The notes under the pieces are model-generated. The model was not told the origin of the DNA, searched no databases, and worked only from the letters and a program-made list of their open reading frames with translations. Positions 28,327-37,512 of a DNA stretch of 64,000 nucleotides are shown piece after piece (within the stretch, counting starts at the first letter, position 1; each line of letters begins with the position of its first letter). The stretch is from Candidatus Heimdallarchaeota archaeon LC_2. GTDB lineage: Archaea > Asgardarchaeota > Heimdallarchaeia > Heimdallarchaeales > Kariarchaeaceae. The stretch spans positions 1-64,000 of the forward strand of contig MDVR01000006.1 in the NCBI GenBank assembly GCA_001940725.1, in the 5' to 3' direction. Both the position numbers and the translations under genes were made by a program.

Positions 28327-28775
28327 GGTTGATCCTGTTTAAATAATCTTCTTTGTAATAAATAAATGTTTTTAATTTTACCAACCTTGATAATGTTCGA
28401 AAAAACCCTCAGTTCGTTATTTTTTAGTTTTTTGGAATTTTTCACCATTTATGTTAATATTGTATTATTAATATAAATGTAACAACTTAATTATAAACAT
28501 AATTAAAAGATGGTTCTGTATCTGGCGGAATTTATGATGAAAATATTGGTACTAGTGATTGTAAGGAAGCATAGAATCAAAATAATAATGACAAAGACAA
28601 ATTATAACTAATCACACTCAAAAATCCTATAAAATAACTTATTCCTGCAAATTCATCAATCCATTTGAAGTGATCTACTATTATCTATTTGATTTTTAAT
28701 AAAGAATAAGGAGATTATTTTAGTATTACCAATATATAGGTTAATGAGATATCTGTGATATTTAATAGCAATATG
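28327..28775. other. 450-bp AT-rich gap, no confident gene
   Basis: A 33-codon frame at 28510-28611 exists, but its only argument is a short hydrophobic patch. No structured RNA or repeat was found. The gap separates two minus-strand genes. Confidence 0.4.
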
Positions 28776-29522
28776 TTAACCTGATTTTTCAAGCCATTTT
28801 TTCTCTTTTAGATCATCTATATATTTAGCAATCATTTTATCATCCATATTCAATAAATGTGATAAATCGTCAGAACATTTTTCTCCAAGACAAGTTATAG
28901 CCCTCATTATTACTCTGTGTTCATATTCTAGATCTTCCTGTTGAAGAATTTCTTCATCCAGTTCTCCCATTGAATCATTTTTCTTGTTAAGGACATCCAT
29001 CAATTCAGATTCTAGCTCTAGAATTTTTTTATTGTAATCTTGTACTGTATTGTATAAATTCAAAAATTTCTTTCTCTGCTTCATACCTTCTTTCTTAGGT
29101 TTGTAGGGTTTAACAAACTCGAAATCACCGCTTTTTTCTTTTTTACTTGATTCAAGTGAACCTTTGCCATTATCATCCAACACATATATTTGCGAGTGAA
29201 CAAAATTAGGGAAAATGGAAAAGAAAAGGCCAGCCTTCGACTTTATCTCATAAAGTGTGGCTTCTGCTCCTTTCCTACCAGAATATGATTCTTTTGTTTT
29301 CTTTTTTTCTGAAATAACATTAATTGATTCTTGTTTTTTGCCTAGAAGAATCTTAAGATGCCTATGTACAGCGGGTGTGGATAAGTTTAGAATGTTGGCA
29401 ATCCGATTACCATAATTGTGTTCACAAGCGATTAATCGTAAAACTTGTCTTCTAGTTATATTCTCAATTATGTCAAATATTGGATGTGTGATATCACAAA
29501 TTAAATTTTCTGCAGGATCCAT
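28776..29522 (-). CDS. ArsR-like regulator with two helix-turn-helix regions
   Basis: The N-terminal domain (residues about 18-65) reads ITRRQVLRLIACEHNYGNRI and ILNLSTPAVHRHLKILLGKK, an ArsR-type winged helix. After a basic linker there is a long coiled coil at about 150-200 (YNKKILELESELMDVLNKKN). The last 50 residues (HRVIMRAITCLGEKCSDDLS and MIAKYIDDLKEKKWLEK) look like a second HTH. It is a cytosolic transcription factor with unknown signal. The ATG at 29522 gives MDPAENLI. The divergent NifX-like gene begins 450 bp away. Confidence 0.72.
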   Translation of the reverse strand: MDPAENLICDITHPIFDIIENITRRQVLRLIACEHNYGNRIANILNLSTPAVHRHLKILLGKKQESINVISEKKKTKESYSGRKGAEATLYEIKSKAGLFFSIFPNFVHSQIYVLDDNGKGSLESSKKEKSGDFEFVKPYKPKKEGMKQRKKFLNLYNTVQDYNKKILELESELMDVLNKKNDSMGELDEEILQQEDLEYEHRVIMRAITCLGEKCSDDLSHLLNMDDKMIAKYIDDLKEKKWLEKSG

Positions 29523-29971
29523 ATTGTTTACCTAATGGGTAATCCCCCAAATGCCTTATAGTGCATAGGGTCAACTCGATACAATCGTAAGCGCTGTGTT
29601 AATAAAATGTTTTTAATGACGTGATAGGATAATTGAATAAAAGAACTAAAAATCAATATTTGAACTAGGTCTCAAATGATATTACAGTTTAATTTATTTT
29701 AATTTATTTCAATATGAAATTATTAGCGATTATCGATGAGGATTATATAGCAATCATTTGACAGATCTTAAGTTTGAATATGTGTAAACATACAAAAAAT
29801 TCTTGTCAATTTCAATAATTGCAATATATTATAGCCTATATAACTCAAATCCGATAACATAACAGTAAGTTAATAACATCGTATTAACAATAGATCTAAT
29901 AGAAACATGATAGTGTCTTTCACTTGGTGGAATCTATATACCATTGATTTCTAATTAGAGGTAAATAAAAA
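29523..29971. other. 450-bp intergenic region between divergent genes
   Basis: A short repeat-like motif occurs near 29535-29570, where GGGTAATCCCCC is followed by ATGCCTTATAGTGCATAGGG. It lies 15-50 bp upstream of the ArsR-like start and could be an autoregulatory site. The rest is AT-rich with no frames of note. Confidence 0.35.
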
Positions 29972-30370
29972 ATGAGAATCTGTTTTCCTGCAGCTGAAAC
30001 TAAAGCTACACTAGATAGTAAACTTGAACGAGTATTGGGAAATGCCAAATCATATCTGATTTATGATACGGGAAAAGAAACATTTGAAGCAATCCCAAAT
30101 TTCCCAGATGATGACTCAAATTGTAAACTAGCATTATATTTAGATGATTTCGACTTGGATGTAATAATCTCCTGTGAGTTATGCATCTCATGCTTTGATA
30201 TTTTCGAATCTTTGGATATTGATTTGTGGAAATGTGACGGAAGCTTAAACATACGTGAATCACATCAAAAATTCATAATTGGAGGAATTTTTCATAGAAT
30301 TAAACCCGATGCATGCACTTGCCCCCATGAACACGAATTATCAGTGTCTGAAATTGAAAGGTTGAATTAA
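29972..30370 (+). CDS. NifX/NifB-type (dinitrogenase FeMo-cofactor biosynthesis) domain protein
   Basis: The first 100 residues have the pattern of the NifX/NafY/MTH1175 fold: RICFPAAETKATLDSKLERV, then a nucleotide- or cluster-handling core with VIISCELCISCFDIFESLDI and a final WKCDGSLNIRES. The C-terminus has CTCPHEHE with further possible metal ligands. No nitrogenase genes are present. Such stand-alone proteins bind Fe-S or Fe-Mo clusters in diverse archaea. It converges with the TPR-wHTH gene, stops 2 bp apart. The function is uncertain, the fold probable. Confidence 0.65.
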   Translation: MRICFPAAETKATLDSKLERVLGNAKSYLIYDTGKETFEAIPNFPDDDSNCKLALYLDDFDLDVIISCELCISCFDIFESLDIDLWKCDGSLNIRESHQKFIIGGIFHRIKPDACTCPHEHELSVSEIERLN

Positions 30371-30371
30371 T

Positions 30372-32045
30372 TCAAATTGCGTAAATTGTCCTTTTCAATA
30401 CATTACGAAGCTCTTGGAAATACAACCTCCCCTTTTGTTCAATAAATAATAATGTACGGGGTTTATTATCAATAAATTCCTTTTCTGAAAGAATCAAACC
30501 TTCTTTTACTAATGAATCTACATGGGTGGAAAACTTACCCCATGAGATACCTAACATAGTTCTAAGCTGAGCTGAAGGAAACTTATTGTGATTAATTAAA
30601 ATTTTAACAATTGATAATTTGACTGGATTTAAAAGAAATTTGTACTTCATTAATTGCTGGGAAGTTTCTTCTATACCATTATCATCTTTATCTGTTGATT
30701 CAGAGATGTTGATAATTGAAGTCCAATTATTCATATCCTTTTCTAAAATATCCAACTCATGCTCAGCTTGTTCTGCGATTTCATCTAAAACCTGTTCTTT
30801 TGACAAAGAGATTGCTCTTACATATAGTTCTTTAGCATATTTCAGATTCCCAGTGATTTTATTATAACGAGCATCTAGTAATATAGCTTCTCCAAGTATT
30901 GGATAGGAGTTGTATGATAAAGCTATAAAAATCAATTTTGATGATAATTCATCAATTTCCTTGATTACTGTTTTGTTGTCTGTAGATTTATACTCCCATA
31001 AATAGAGATCATATAGATTTAATAATGTAATTAGAGGAATATTATCATCTACAATTCCATCACTCACATAAAGTTTAGACTTGTCAATTTCATTGATTAT
31101 TTCAATCAATAAATCTAAAGCTTTAATCTTATCTCGTATTTCATCACTTGATTTCAATATCAATGCTTCTGCTAACTTAAGTGTAAATGGGAATTGCTTG
31201 GAATCTTTTTTGATCATTAATTCTAGTTGTTCGTAATATTCCTTCGCCTCTACAAATTTTGACATTTTCAATGTAATTATTACCAATTTGAATAGAGATT
31301 GAACTTTGTGACGCATAACAAATTCATTTCTATCTTTGAAATCATCAAATTTTGCCAAAACAATCCTTAAATTGTGGTAAGCATCAAAATATTGATTTTT
31401 TTTCCAATAAACTTCACTGATTTGTTGCTGACTTCGCCAAATGAAAATTAAATTTTTCATCTCATAAGCCAACGTAAGTCTCTTTTTGAAAATGATTAAA
31501 GCTTCATCATACATACCCTTGAGTAGATATACATTACCTAAAGAAGAATAACCAATAGATAGAATAGTATTGAAACCTTTCCAAGATTGCTCCGCCTCTC
31601 CAATTTCAACCGCTTCTTTGTACAATGATATACTATCATCCAACAAGCCACTTTTTAGGTGAATATAGGCTTTTATTGCCAGATATAATTGAAGGATTGC
31701 GGGTTCCATTTTCTTATATTCAGAACTTTCTTGAATAAGTTCTTTTAATTCTTCAGATTTGTCTATCCAATCTAACACTTGATCATAGGATCGTAGCATA
31801 ATCAAAGAAAGAGTGCCTGATAGATAATACATTAATTTCCATGCATCATTTCCATTTGAATTAGCGACCTCGATTGCTTTTTCGGCAAACTTTACGGAAT
31901 CTTCAGATTGAAATTTATACCAAATAATATTAATCCGCCAAAACTCTCCTTCCATTGTATCTGGATATTCAAGAGAATCAATTTCAATTAACGCTTCACT
32001 ATATTTTCCTGCATCGACCAAATTTAACAGGCAGTCTAAACTCAA
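30372..32045 (-). CDS. TPR protein with C-terminal winged-helix DNA-binding domain
   Basis: Residues about 1-460 are TPR-like helical hairpins (for example LSIGYSSLGNVYLLKGMYDE), paralogous to the two TPR genes at 6084-9225. The last 90 residues are a winged helix (KYKFLLNPVKLSIVKILINH and MLGISWGKFSTHVDSLVKEG). They closely match the wHTH at the end of the beta-helix proteins at 36217-37925 and 47714-49492. The TTG at 32045 gives MSLDCLLNLVDAGKYSEA, which aligns with the starts of the TPR paralogues. A GTG at 32063 adds six residues. It is probably a cytosolic regulator whose TPR part senses a partner. Confidence 0.78.
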   Translation of the reverse strand: MSLDCLLNLVDAGKYSEALIEIDSLEYPDTMEGEFWRINIIWYKFQSEDSVKFAEKAIEVANSNGNDAWKLMYYLSGTLSLIMLRSYDQVLDWIDKSEELKELIQESSEYKKMEPAILQLYLAIKAYIHLKSGLLDDSISLYKEAVEIGEAEQSWKGFNTILSIGYSSLGNVYLLKGMYDEALIIFKKRLTLAYEMKNLIFIWRSQQQISEVYWKKNQYFDAYHNLRIVLAKFDDFKDRNEFVMRHKVQSLFKLVIITLKMSKFVEAKEYYEQLELMIKKDSKQFPFTLKLAEALILKSSDEIRDKIKALDLLIEIINEIDKSKLYVSDGIVDDNIPLITLLNLYDLYLWEYKSTDNKTVIKEIDELSSKLIFIALSYNSYPILGEAILLDARYNKITGNLKYAKELYVRAISLSKEQVLDEIAEQAEHELDILEKDMNNWTSIINISESTDKDDNGIEETSQQLMKYKFLLNPVKLSIVKILINHNKFPSAQLRTMLGISWGKFSTHVDSLVKEGLILSEKEFIDNKPRTLLFIEQKGRLYFQELRNVLKRTIYAI

Positions 32046-32063
32046 AAGGTAACAATGTACCAC

Positions 32064-32491
32064 TTTAATGATAATTTAAAAAAGTTACAAGATAACAGAT
32101 AATGTTCGTCATAAAAACATAATGTAAATCAAACAAAATTAAGAAATTTCAGAAATAATCAATATCTTGTTCTATGAAATTCAATATTATCAAGTATGAA
32201 GGCTTGTATCATGGATTGATATCCTCGAGATTATTATTTTATGTTCAAACTACTTTGTTAAATAAACTGTGGATAAATTCTTATGCTTGAATTATCTTTT
32301 GAATTTTGTCAAATATTCGACTATATACCAATTAATTTTCTAAATTGATGAGAAAAATAAGAATATTTTCGAATGACCTTCAAGTTAATGTCCAAAATGA
32401 GGTAATTAAATCATTGAAATCACTATTGTCAATTTCGATAATCAAATGAATTAAAAAATGAAAACCATCGAATGATATTGTAGGGAAAATT
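32064..32491. other. 430-bp gap between divergent genes, no gene seen
   Basis: The gap is AT-rich, with TAGGGA about six bases before the GTG start of the NuoI-like gene. No frame, repeat or structure stands out. Confidence 0.45.
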
Positions 32492-33193
32492 GTGAGTCGA
32501 ACAGTTACTATTACACCTGAAAAGAAGAAAACTTGGTTTAGAGTATTTAGAAGGATTATACACTTTAACGCGTTTCGAACAACGTTGAGAACTATGTTCC
32601 GAGTACCTATGGTGGATATTTATCACCCGGCTCACAGAAAGCATTCTCAATACCCAGCTATAGCTCATCGCTACAGAGGACTTCTAGCACTATCTGAGGG
32701 CAGTTGTACCGGGTGTAAAAAATGCGAGAGAATCTGTCCCAACAATTGTATCATCATGGAGACTAGAGTGGTTGACGGCAACGAACATCGCTTCCCTGGC
32801 TATTTTGCGGCTAGATGTATGCTCTGCGGCCTCTGTGAAGAGGTTTGTGATAGACAATGGGCGATACGACATACGGATCAATTTGAGGACGCAGCTTACT
32901 CAAGAGATCAGCTCTACTATGGCCCAGAACGTATGTGGGACATGTGGGACAAGCATATAGAACCCAGAATACAAGCCTCGATTGCTCACAAGTCAGTTCC
33001 AGACAAGAAACGAGTAACCCGTGACAAAATTCATGCATGGCCAATAGAAGAAAGGGGTATCACAAGACCACAATTGGAGACACCTGAAGAAAAAGAAGCT
33101 AAGAGAAAAGCTGCAGAAGAGAAGGCTAAAAAGAAAGCAGAACGTGCCAAAGCCGTTGCTGCCAAAAAAGCGGCTGCAGAAAAGAAAGAATAA
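32492..33193 (+). CDS. NuoI-like 2[4Fe-4S] ferredoxin with charged C-terminal tail
   Basis: The core (residues about 55-130) resembles the complex I subunit NuoI/FpoI: YRGLLALSEGSCTGCKKCER continuing to an ICPNN, and RCMLCGLCEEVCDRQWAIRH. The second cluster motif has CD in place of the usual CP. The segment AYSRDQLYYGPERMWD is also NuoI-like. The last 35 residues are almost only Ala, Lys and Glu, forming a long charged helix. No other complex I genes are adjacent. The gene is clearly richer in GC and uses CGT/CGC-type codons more than its neighbours, suggesting transfer or strong expression. The start is GTG at 32492. It may act as an electron carrier for a soluble complex. Confidence 0.75.
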   Translation: MSRTVTITPEKKKTWFRVFRRIIHFNAFRTTLRTMFRVPMVDIYHPAHRKHSQYPAIAHRYRGLLALSEGSCTGCKKCERICPNNCIIMETRVVDGNEHRFPGYFAARCMLCGLCEEVCDRQWAIRHTDQFEDAAYSRDQLYYGPERMWDMWDKHIEPRIQASIAHKSVPDKKRVTRDKIHAWPIEERGITRPQLETPEEKEAKRKAAEEKAKKKAERAKAVAAKKAAAEKKE

Positions 33194-33213
33194 CTTTACT
33201 TTTATTGAATTAA

Positions 33214-33777
33214 TTATTTCACTGGAAAAAGTATTTCACCATCATTCTTTTGAGATTGTAGATGGATCATATTTGACATAATTAATATTAATATCGGTAA
33301 AATGGCTGAAGATAAACCGTCTGTGAACCACACGAGAAAATATTTCACCTGATTATCAAAAAATAAACTAAATGATCCATCCACTAAACCGTTTATAGTA
33401 ATTACATCCGTATAGAAGTTAATTGCTGATGAATCACCACTTATATTATAAATGAGAAGTGTAATCATTGCTAGAGTTACATGTCCTAATATGTACACTA
33501 AAGAATAAATTGATAATTCTTGTAAAAATATTGAATCACGGAATTTTGTGAGATTTTCATTAGGTTCAATACTTGATAGCCGATACAGAATAATTGACAT
33601 TGAAATTGTGAATGAGATAAACCATAGTGAGAAATATGTTTGCATATCATAAATTCCCTCAGAAATCGAGTTATTGTTGAATACAGTGCGTAGAATTTTA
33701 GTAGTTACGGTAGCATATAATGTTGTTCTAAAAATTCCAATTAGGTATAGTCCTAACAGAACTCTCTGCCGAGTCAT
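33214..33777 (-). CDS. Multi-helix membrane protein of unknown function
   Basis: This 187-residue protein has about five membrane helices (first VLLGLYLIGIFRTTLYATVT, later YSLVYILGHVTLAMITLLIY, last SSAILPILILIMSNMIHL). No conserved catalytic or transport motif is visible. It is convergent with the NuoI-like gene and its ATG at 33777 is clean. Not recognised. Confidence 0.55.
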   Translation of the reverse strand: MTRQRVLLGLYLIGIFRTTLYATVTTKILRTVFNNNSISEGIYDMQTYFSLWFISFTISMSIILYRLSSIEPNENLTKFRDSIFLQELSIYSLVYILGHVTLAMITLLIYNISGDSSAINFYTDVITINGLVDGSFSLFFDNQVKYFLVWFTDGLSSAILPILILIMSNMIHLQSQKNDGEILFPVK

Positions 33778-34042
33778 AAACTGTATATATCATTTATGAG
33801 ATTTAACACTTGTTGGTTAAATGTAATTAATTGATATAGTGAGATTAAACAAACATCTAATGGTCAAAGTAGATTAGTTATAATACTGATTTGATATACA
33901 ACCTACTGTGTCAAAAAAACTTGAACAAGGATAATTTATAAGATTCCTTATCTATATTGGTGATAAACAAAGAGTAAACTCGATTGATTATTTATTCCAT
34001 TAATATATGTGCGAAGAGTTATAATAATGCAATAATGTATAT

Positions 34043-34067
34043 AAGTCACCAAGTCACTAGGTAACTT
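34043..34067. promoter_or_regulatory. 25-bp near-perfect palindromic operator of the toxin-antitoxin operon
   Basis: The half-sites AAGTCACC (34043-34050) and GGTAACTT (34060-34067) surround AGTCACT. The whole 25-bp stretch equals its own reverse complement except at symmetric single positions repeated every four bases. A TATA-like TGTATATAA sits immediately upstream (about 34036-34044) and the antitoxin ATG lies 7 bp downstream. A repressor bound here would cover the transcription start, as expected of autoregulated antitoxins. Confidence 0.65.
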
Positions 34068-34074
34068 GAATACC

Positions 34075-34356
34075 ATGTCGTCAGTAAAATTTGATCGTCA
34101 CATTGAAATTGACGAATTGTTAGCAAGAATATACCTTGATGCTAAATTAAAAATAAGTAAAAAACAATTACTTGAATTCATTTTTGATATCCATTATGAG
34201 GATTATGATCTGTTGTTACAGAGAGTTAGAACCAAATTGCAAAAAGATAATTTGGATTTAAGAAAGTCATTTATCAGTAAATTTTCAGGACAATTAACAA
34301 CAGAAAGTGATGAAATTGATCCAAAATCTATCTGGTTAAATTCTGTGGAGGATTAA
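34075..34356 (+). CDS. Putative antitoxin of a PIN-toxin pair
   Basis: This protein of about 93 residues starts MSSVKFDRHIEIDELLARIY and is predicted mostly helical, followed by an acidic C-terminus (TTESDEIDPKSIWLNSVED) suited to neutralising a nuclease. The family is not recognised. It is called an antitoxin because a PIN-domain frame begins right after its stop codon and because an operator palindrome overlaps the promoter. I chose the ATG at 34075; a TTG at 34066 lies inside the palindrome. Confidence 0.6.
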   Translation: MSSVKFDRHIEIDELLARIYLDAKLKISKKQLLEFIFDIHYEDYDLLLQRVRTKLQKDNLDLRKSFISKFSGQLTTESDEIDPKSIWLNSVED

Positions 34357-34791
34357 ATTATAACAAAATATTTTATTGACACAAACATGCTTTGGTGGTA
34401 TTTAGTGGAAAATTCACAAAACCACCAGAAGGTGAAAAATTATCTAGATCAGTTAATATTAGATCTCGACAATGTATTTTATATAAACGAATTTGTAATT
34501 ATTGAATTGATGCATTTATTGATAAAAAAATCAAAAAAAGGTTATGAAATAGCTAAAGAATTACTCTCCAACCAATATCCATTCTTAATAATAATCTATG
34601 ATTTTTCTAAGCTTTATTCATTTAAAAGCCTATTAGAGATCCTAAATATATATGGACATTCCTCAACAATTGGAGGTAGAGGTTCTTCAATAATTATGAC
34701 CATGCAAACCCATCAAATAACAGATATTATTTCAAATGATAATGGCTTTAAATCTGTAAAAAGTTTATTAATCCATAATCCAATTGATTAG
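34357..34791 (+). CDS. PIN-domain toxin-like ribonuclease
   Basis: The frame opens directly after the antitoxin TAA and reads IITKYFIDTNMLWWYLVENS, the first strand of a PIN domain with its catalytic aspartate. A conserved glutamate is in NEFVIIELMHLL and acidic residues near the end in ITDIISNDNGF. Using the first ATG (34387) would delete the catalytic aspartate. Translation therefore probably begins at the non-standard ATT at 34357 or ATA at 34360, or by readthrough or reinitiation at the TAA. It lies in the same frame as the antitoxin. PIN toxins cut RNA. The pair is probably functional but the start is unusual. Confidence 0.7.
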   Translation: MITKYFIDTNMLWWYLVENSQNHQKVKNYLDQLILDLDNVFYINEFVIIELMHLLIKKSKKGYEIAKELLSNQYPFLIIIYDFSKLYSFKSLLEILNIYGHSSTIGGRGSSIIMTMQTHQITDIISNDNGFKSVKSLLIHNPID

Positions 34792-35188
34792 GAGGTTCTC
34801 ACTTTAGAATTTATTATCATAATATGTTTGTGTTATCATAATTTATGAGAGAAATATATTTAATTGAGAATTTTTTTTGATAGGGAAAGAAATTGACTTT
34901 TGACGGGATTTATGAATATATAACTTAAATGAGAAATAATTGCAAAGAGAATTCTAGTAAATGTGAATAAAACTCGTGAAATACTAAATCCAATACCCTT
35001 TTATTATAAAATAGCGAATAAGAAAATGGATTTCACGATTCTATTGGAATAACACTTGAATACCGATAGTATGAATAAAACATGAAATCCAATATAGGTG
35101 ACAAATTAAAATGGAAACAGGGAACAAAATTTCGGGATCTACAGACAGGATTTCGATTAAATTTATGAAAATGATTTCACTTAGCTAA
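34792..35188. other. 400-bp gap with an inverted repeat
   Basis: TGGATTTC at 35027-35034 and GAAATCCA at 35084-35091 form an 8-bp inverted repeat, and a related CGTGAAAT occurs near 34974. The arrangement could be a regulatory site for the downstream surface protein or chance in AT-rich DNA. An in-frame ATG at 35165 starts a short leader that ends at a TAA just before the next gene. Confidence 0.35.
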
Positions 35189-36082
35189 ATGCTAATAACG
35201 ATATTCGGATCAACTAATAGCGTATCTGGGGCTGTTGTTTGGTTTGAAGATTTTAATGATAACAATCTTGATGATTGGGAGTTATACGGTTGGGATAGTT
35301 CAGCCACTGGCCTTAATGTTGATATTGATCATGGATTTACTATAGTGGATGGTGCTTTAAAGGGTCCATCAAGTACTATTTTTTCAACACAAAGTAACTT
35401 GGATATTAATAGCACTGTAGCGAAGGGTACATGGAGCTTTGATTTGAAAATTGATGAAATTGAGGATACTCATTTTGGTGTTGCTTTCATGTATACAATA
35501 TTAGATGGGAAATATAATTTATCCGGTGAAACACCGGTTCCTGATGATTGGACTGGTTATGGATTGGTTTTTCTTACATATGAACGAAATGATAATTTGA
35601 TTGGACCTGGAATGAATATGGTAGCATTTGATCCTTCGTTATTTCAGGGACAACAAATTATTAAGAAATATGCAATGCCAAAGGCAAATTTGACTGGCTC
35701 TCATCATATAGATATTACTAGGAATCTACTGGGAGAAATGAAAATTTATTTTGATTTCGAGTTGAAATTTAGCGAATCCGATACGAGATCCAATTCGTCA
35801 GAAAAGGTAAGGGTCACTTCATGGATGGGTGGTGCAGCAATTGATAATATTCGTGTCAGTGACACCGTAGAAATCCCTACAAAACCCACTAGTGATACAG
35901 CTTCAACTCACGAAACTTCAACGACACCCACATCTACAACTTCTGAATCATTGACAAGCTCTTCTTCAGAAACTTCATCAACAGAGGATAATAGTCCTAT
36001 TCGACTTTTGTATTGGTTTAGTCCTGTTCTATTAATAATCATTAATAGAAGAGTTCAGATCTTTAAAAATAATAATAATTAA
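35189..36082 (+). CDS. Lectin-like (concanavalin-A-like) surface protein with Ser/Thr linker and C-terminal anchor
   Basis: The body (residues about 15-215) starts VVWFEDFNDNNLDDWELYGW and ends WMGGAAIDNIRVSDTV, the pattern of beta-sandwich carbohydrate-binding or LamG-like domains. A Thr/Ser-rich stretch (STTPTSTTSESLTSSSSE) of about 50 residues follows, then a C-terminal hydrophobic helix (LLYWFSPVLLIIINRRV) with basic residues after it, so the protein is membrane-anchored and surface-exposed. The N-terminus is odd: the open frame starts in the middle of a signal peptide. An upstream in-frame ATG at 35165 gives MKMISLS before a TAA at 35186-35188. The signal peptide may thus be broken by a nonsense change. 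Confidence 0.7.
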   Translation: MLITIFGSTNSVSGAVVWFEDFNDNNLDDWELYGWDSSATGLNVDIDHGFTIVDGALKGPSSTIFSTQSNLDINSTVAKGTWSFDLKIDEIEDTHFGVAFMYTILDGKYNLSGETPVPDDWTGYGLVFLTYERNDNLIGPGMNMVAFDPSLFQGQQIIKKYAMPKANLTGSHHIDITRNLLGEMKIYFDFELKFSESDTRSNSSEKVRVTSWMGGAAIDNIRVSDTVEIPTKPTSDTASTHETSTTPTSTTSESLTSSSSETSSTEDNSPIRLLYWFSPVLLIIINRRVQIFKNNNN

Positions 36083-36216
36083 AAAACGTAAATCTAAATT
36101 AAAGAAAATACTAAATTAATTAATTTTCTATTACTTATATAGTTAAAACCGCTCGTATTTCACTTAACCCGTAACATTTTTATTATCATTATTAAATCAT
36201 TGTCTGAGGGTTTTCA

Positions 36217-37512
36217 TTGCGAAAAATAACTATATTTATTGTAGGTTTAACAGCTATAATATTATTCTCTACCCAGCAGACTGACTTTGTTTATGGAACA
36301 ACTTTATCAGAAAATGAGTTAAGACAAACCTCTTTGGCTCCCTCCCAACTAAAAAATATTGATAAAATTCAAATTAACGGTGAACAGGATTTTCTAAATC
36401 AAGCAAGCGAAAATAATTGGCCAGGTGATGGCTCATCGTCTACACCTTTCGTTATTGATGGATACAACACCAATTATATTGAGATCTCTAAAACAAATGA
36501 TACATATTTTATTCTTCAAAACAATACAATTTCAGATCTCACAACTGACTATTTTGTTTTACCGAAAATAGTATTGACGCAGGTTACTGGTGCAATAGTC
36601 AGAACCAATTCTATCATTTCTAAGTATTATGGTATTTCACTTCATTCTACACAATCATCAGAAATATCTGATAATTCAATTTTAATTGAACTCTTATGTG
36701 GATCGTGTAATTCGTTTGGAATATATCTTAATGATATGGATGGTGATAATTCTTTTGGTAATGTTATTAGGGGGAATTATATAGATGGATATGGATCAGG
36801 AATAATATTATTTGGATATGACAATTTTATATATAGTAATTATATCACATACTCTTCCCTTGACCAATGGGGTGGAAGTTGGGGTCATGACATCCATATC
36901 TTGTCAAATGGTAATGAAATAACACGAAATACAATTTCCAATAAATATGGATATGGGGTTCTAATTCAGGAAGGTGAAAGGAATAAAATATTTGAAAATA
37001 ATTTTATTTCCAATTCAATTTCACTTTCCAGTCCTTCATTTTCCTATAAAAATCAAGCAGGTGATTTCAAATATTCAGTGGGTCCTTACAATAGCTCTGA
37101 TTATAATTTATATGAAAGCAGTTACTGGTCAGATTGGACCGCCTTGTCAATTGATTCAAATAATGATAACATTTTAGATGATCCATATACAATTGATAAC
37201 AATTGGAACTTAATTGAAGACATATCTCCCTCAACTCTAAAATATCACGTTATAGCAGTTCTGAATATAGATGATGCCCTAGAGGACACGAAAGAAGATG
37301 ATAAAGAAGAAATCGAAATATATGAATTACTTATATTACCTTTTCAAGGTCGTTCTCTTATAGGAATTTTGATTTCAGTAATTTCTATTGGTTTCTTAAG
37401 CTATTACAAATTGTATACACCTCGAATGAAGAAAGAGACTATCTCAATTACAAAAAAGATAGGAAACGAAATTTCATCAATATTCCAAAATCACAGGTCT
37501 TTTTTTATTTAA
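36217..37512 (+). CDS. Secreted parallel beta-helix (NosD-like) protein with C-terminal membrane helix; 5' part of a frameshifted beta-helix/wHTH gene
   Basis: The protein has an N-terminal signal peptide (RKITIFIVGLTAIILFSTQ). A carbohydrate-binding/sugar-hydrolase-type parallel beta-helix follows at residues about 60-310 (repeats such as GISLHSTQSSEISDNSI and GVLIQEGERNKIFENNFIS). An acidic linker and one membrane helix near 390-410 (LIGILISVISIGFLSYYKL) come next, with a basic cytoplasmic start. Translation stops at 37512 just after a T7 run. In the -1 frame, the sequence continues without a stop into the wHTH at 37602-37925, and the joined product would match the intact 592-residue paralogue at 47714-49492. 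It uses a TTG start at 36217. Confidence 0.78.
   Translation: MRKITIFIVGLTAIILFSTQQTDFVYGTTLSENELRQTSLAPSQLKNIDKIQINGEQDFLNQASENNWPGDGSSSTPFVIDGYNTNYIEISKTNDTYFILQNNTISDLTTDYFVLPKIVLTQVTGAIVRTNSIISKYYGISLHSTQSSEISDNSILIELLCGSCNSFGIYLNDMDGDNSFGNVIRGNYIDGYGSGIILFGYDNFIYSNYITYSSLDQWGGSWGHDIHILSNGNEITRNTISNKYGYGVLIQEGERNKIFENNFISNSISLSSPSFSYKNQAGDFKYSVGPYNSSDYNLYESSYWSDWTALSIDSNNDNILDDPYTIDNNWNLIEDISPSTLKYHVIAVLNIDDALEDTKEDDKEEIEIYELLILPFQGRSLIGILISVISIGFLSYYKLYTPRMKKETISITKKIGNEISSIFQNHRSFFI
37500..37507 (+). other. T7-A slippery-like run at the break between beta-helix and wHTH frames
   Basis: Seven Ts followed by A sit exactly where the frame of the beta-helix protein must move by -1 to enter the wHTH frame. 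The last codons in frame are TCT TTT TTT, then ATT TAA. A -1 slip would give TAT TTA ATT and continue open to 37925. It may be a sequencing or assembly indel, a real inactivating mutation, or programmed slippage. Confidence 0.7.

Noticed and set aside
28510..28611. 33-codon frame with a hydrophobic patch
   Set aside because: Too short, no promoter of convincing placement, no other support.
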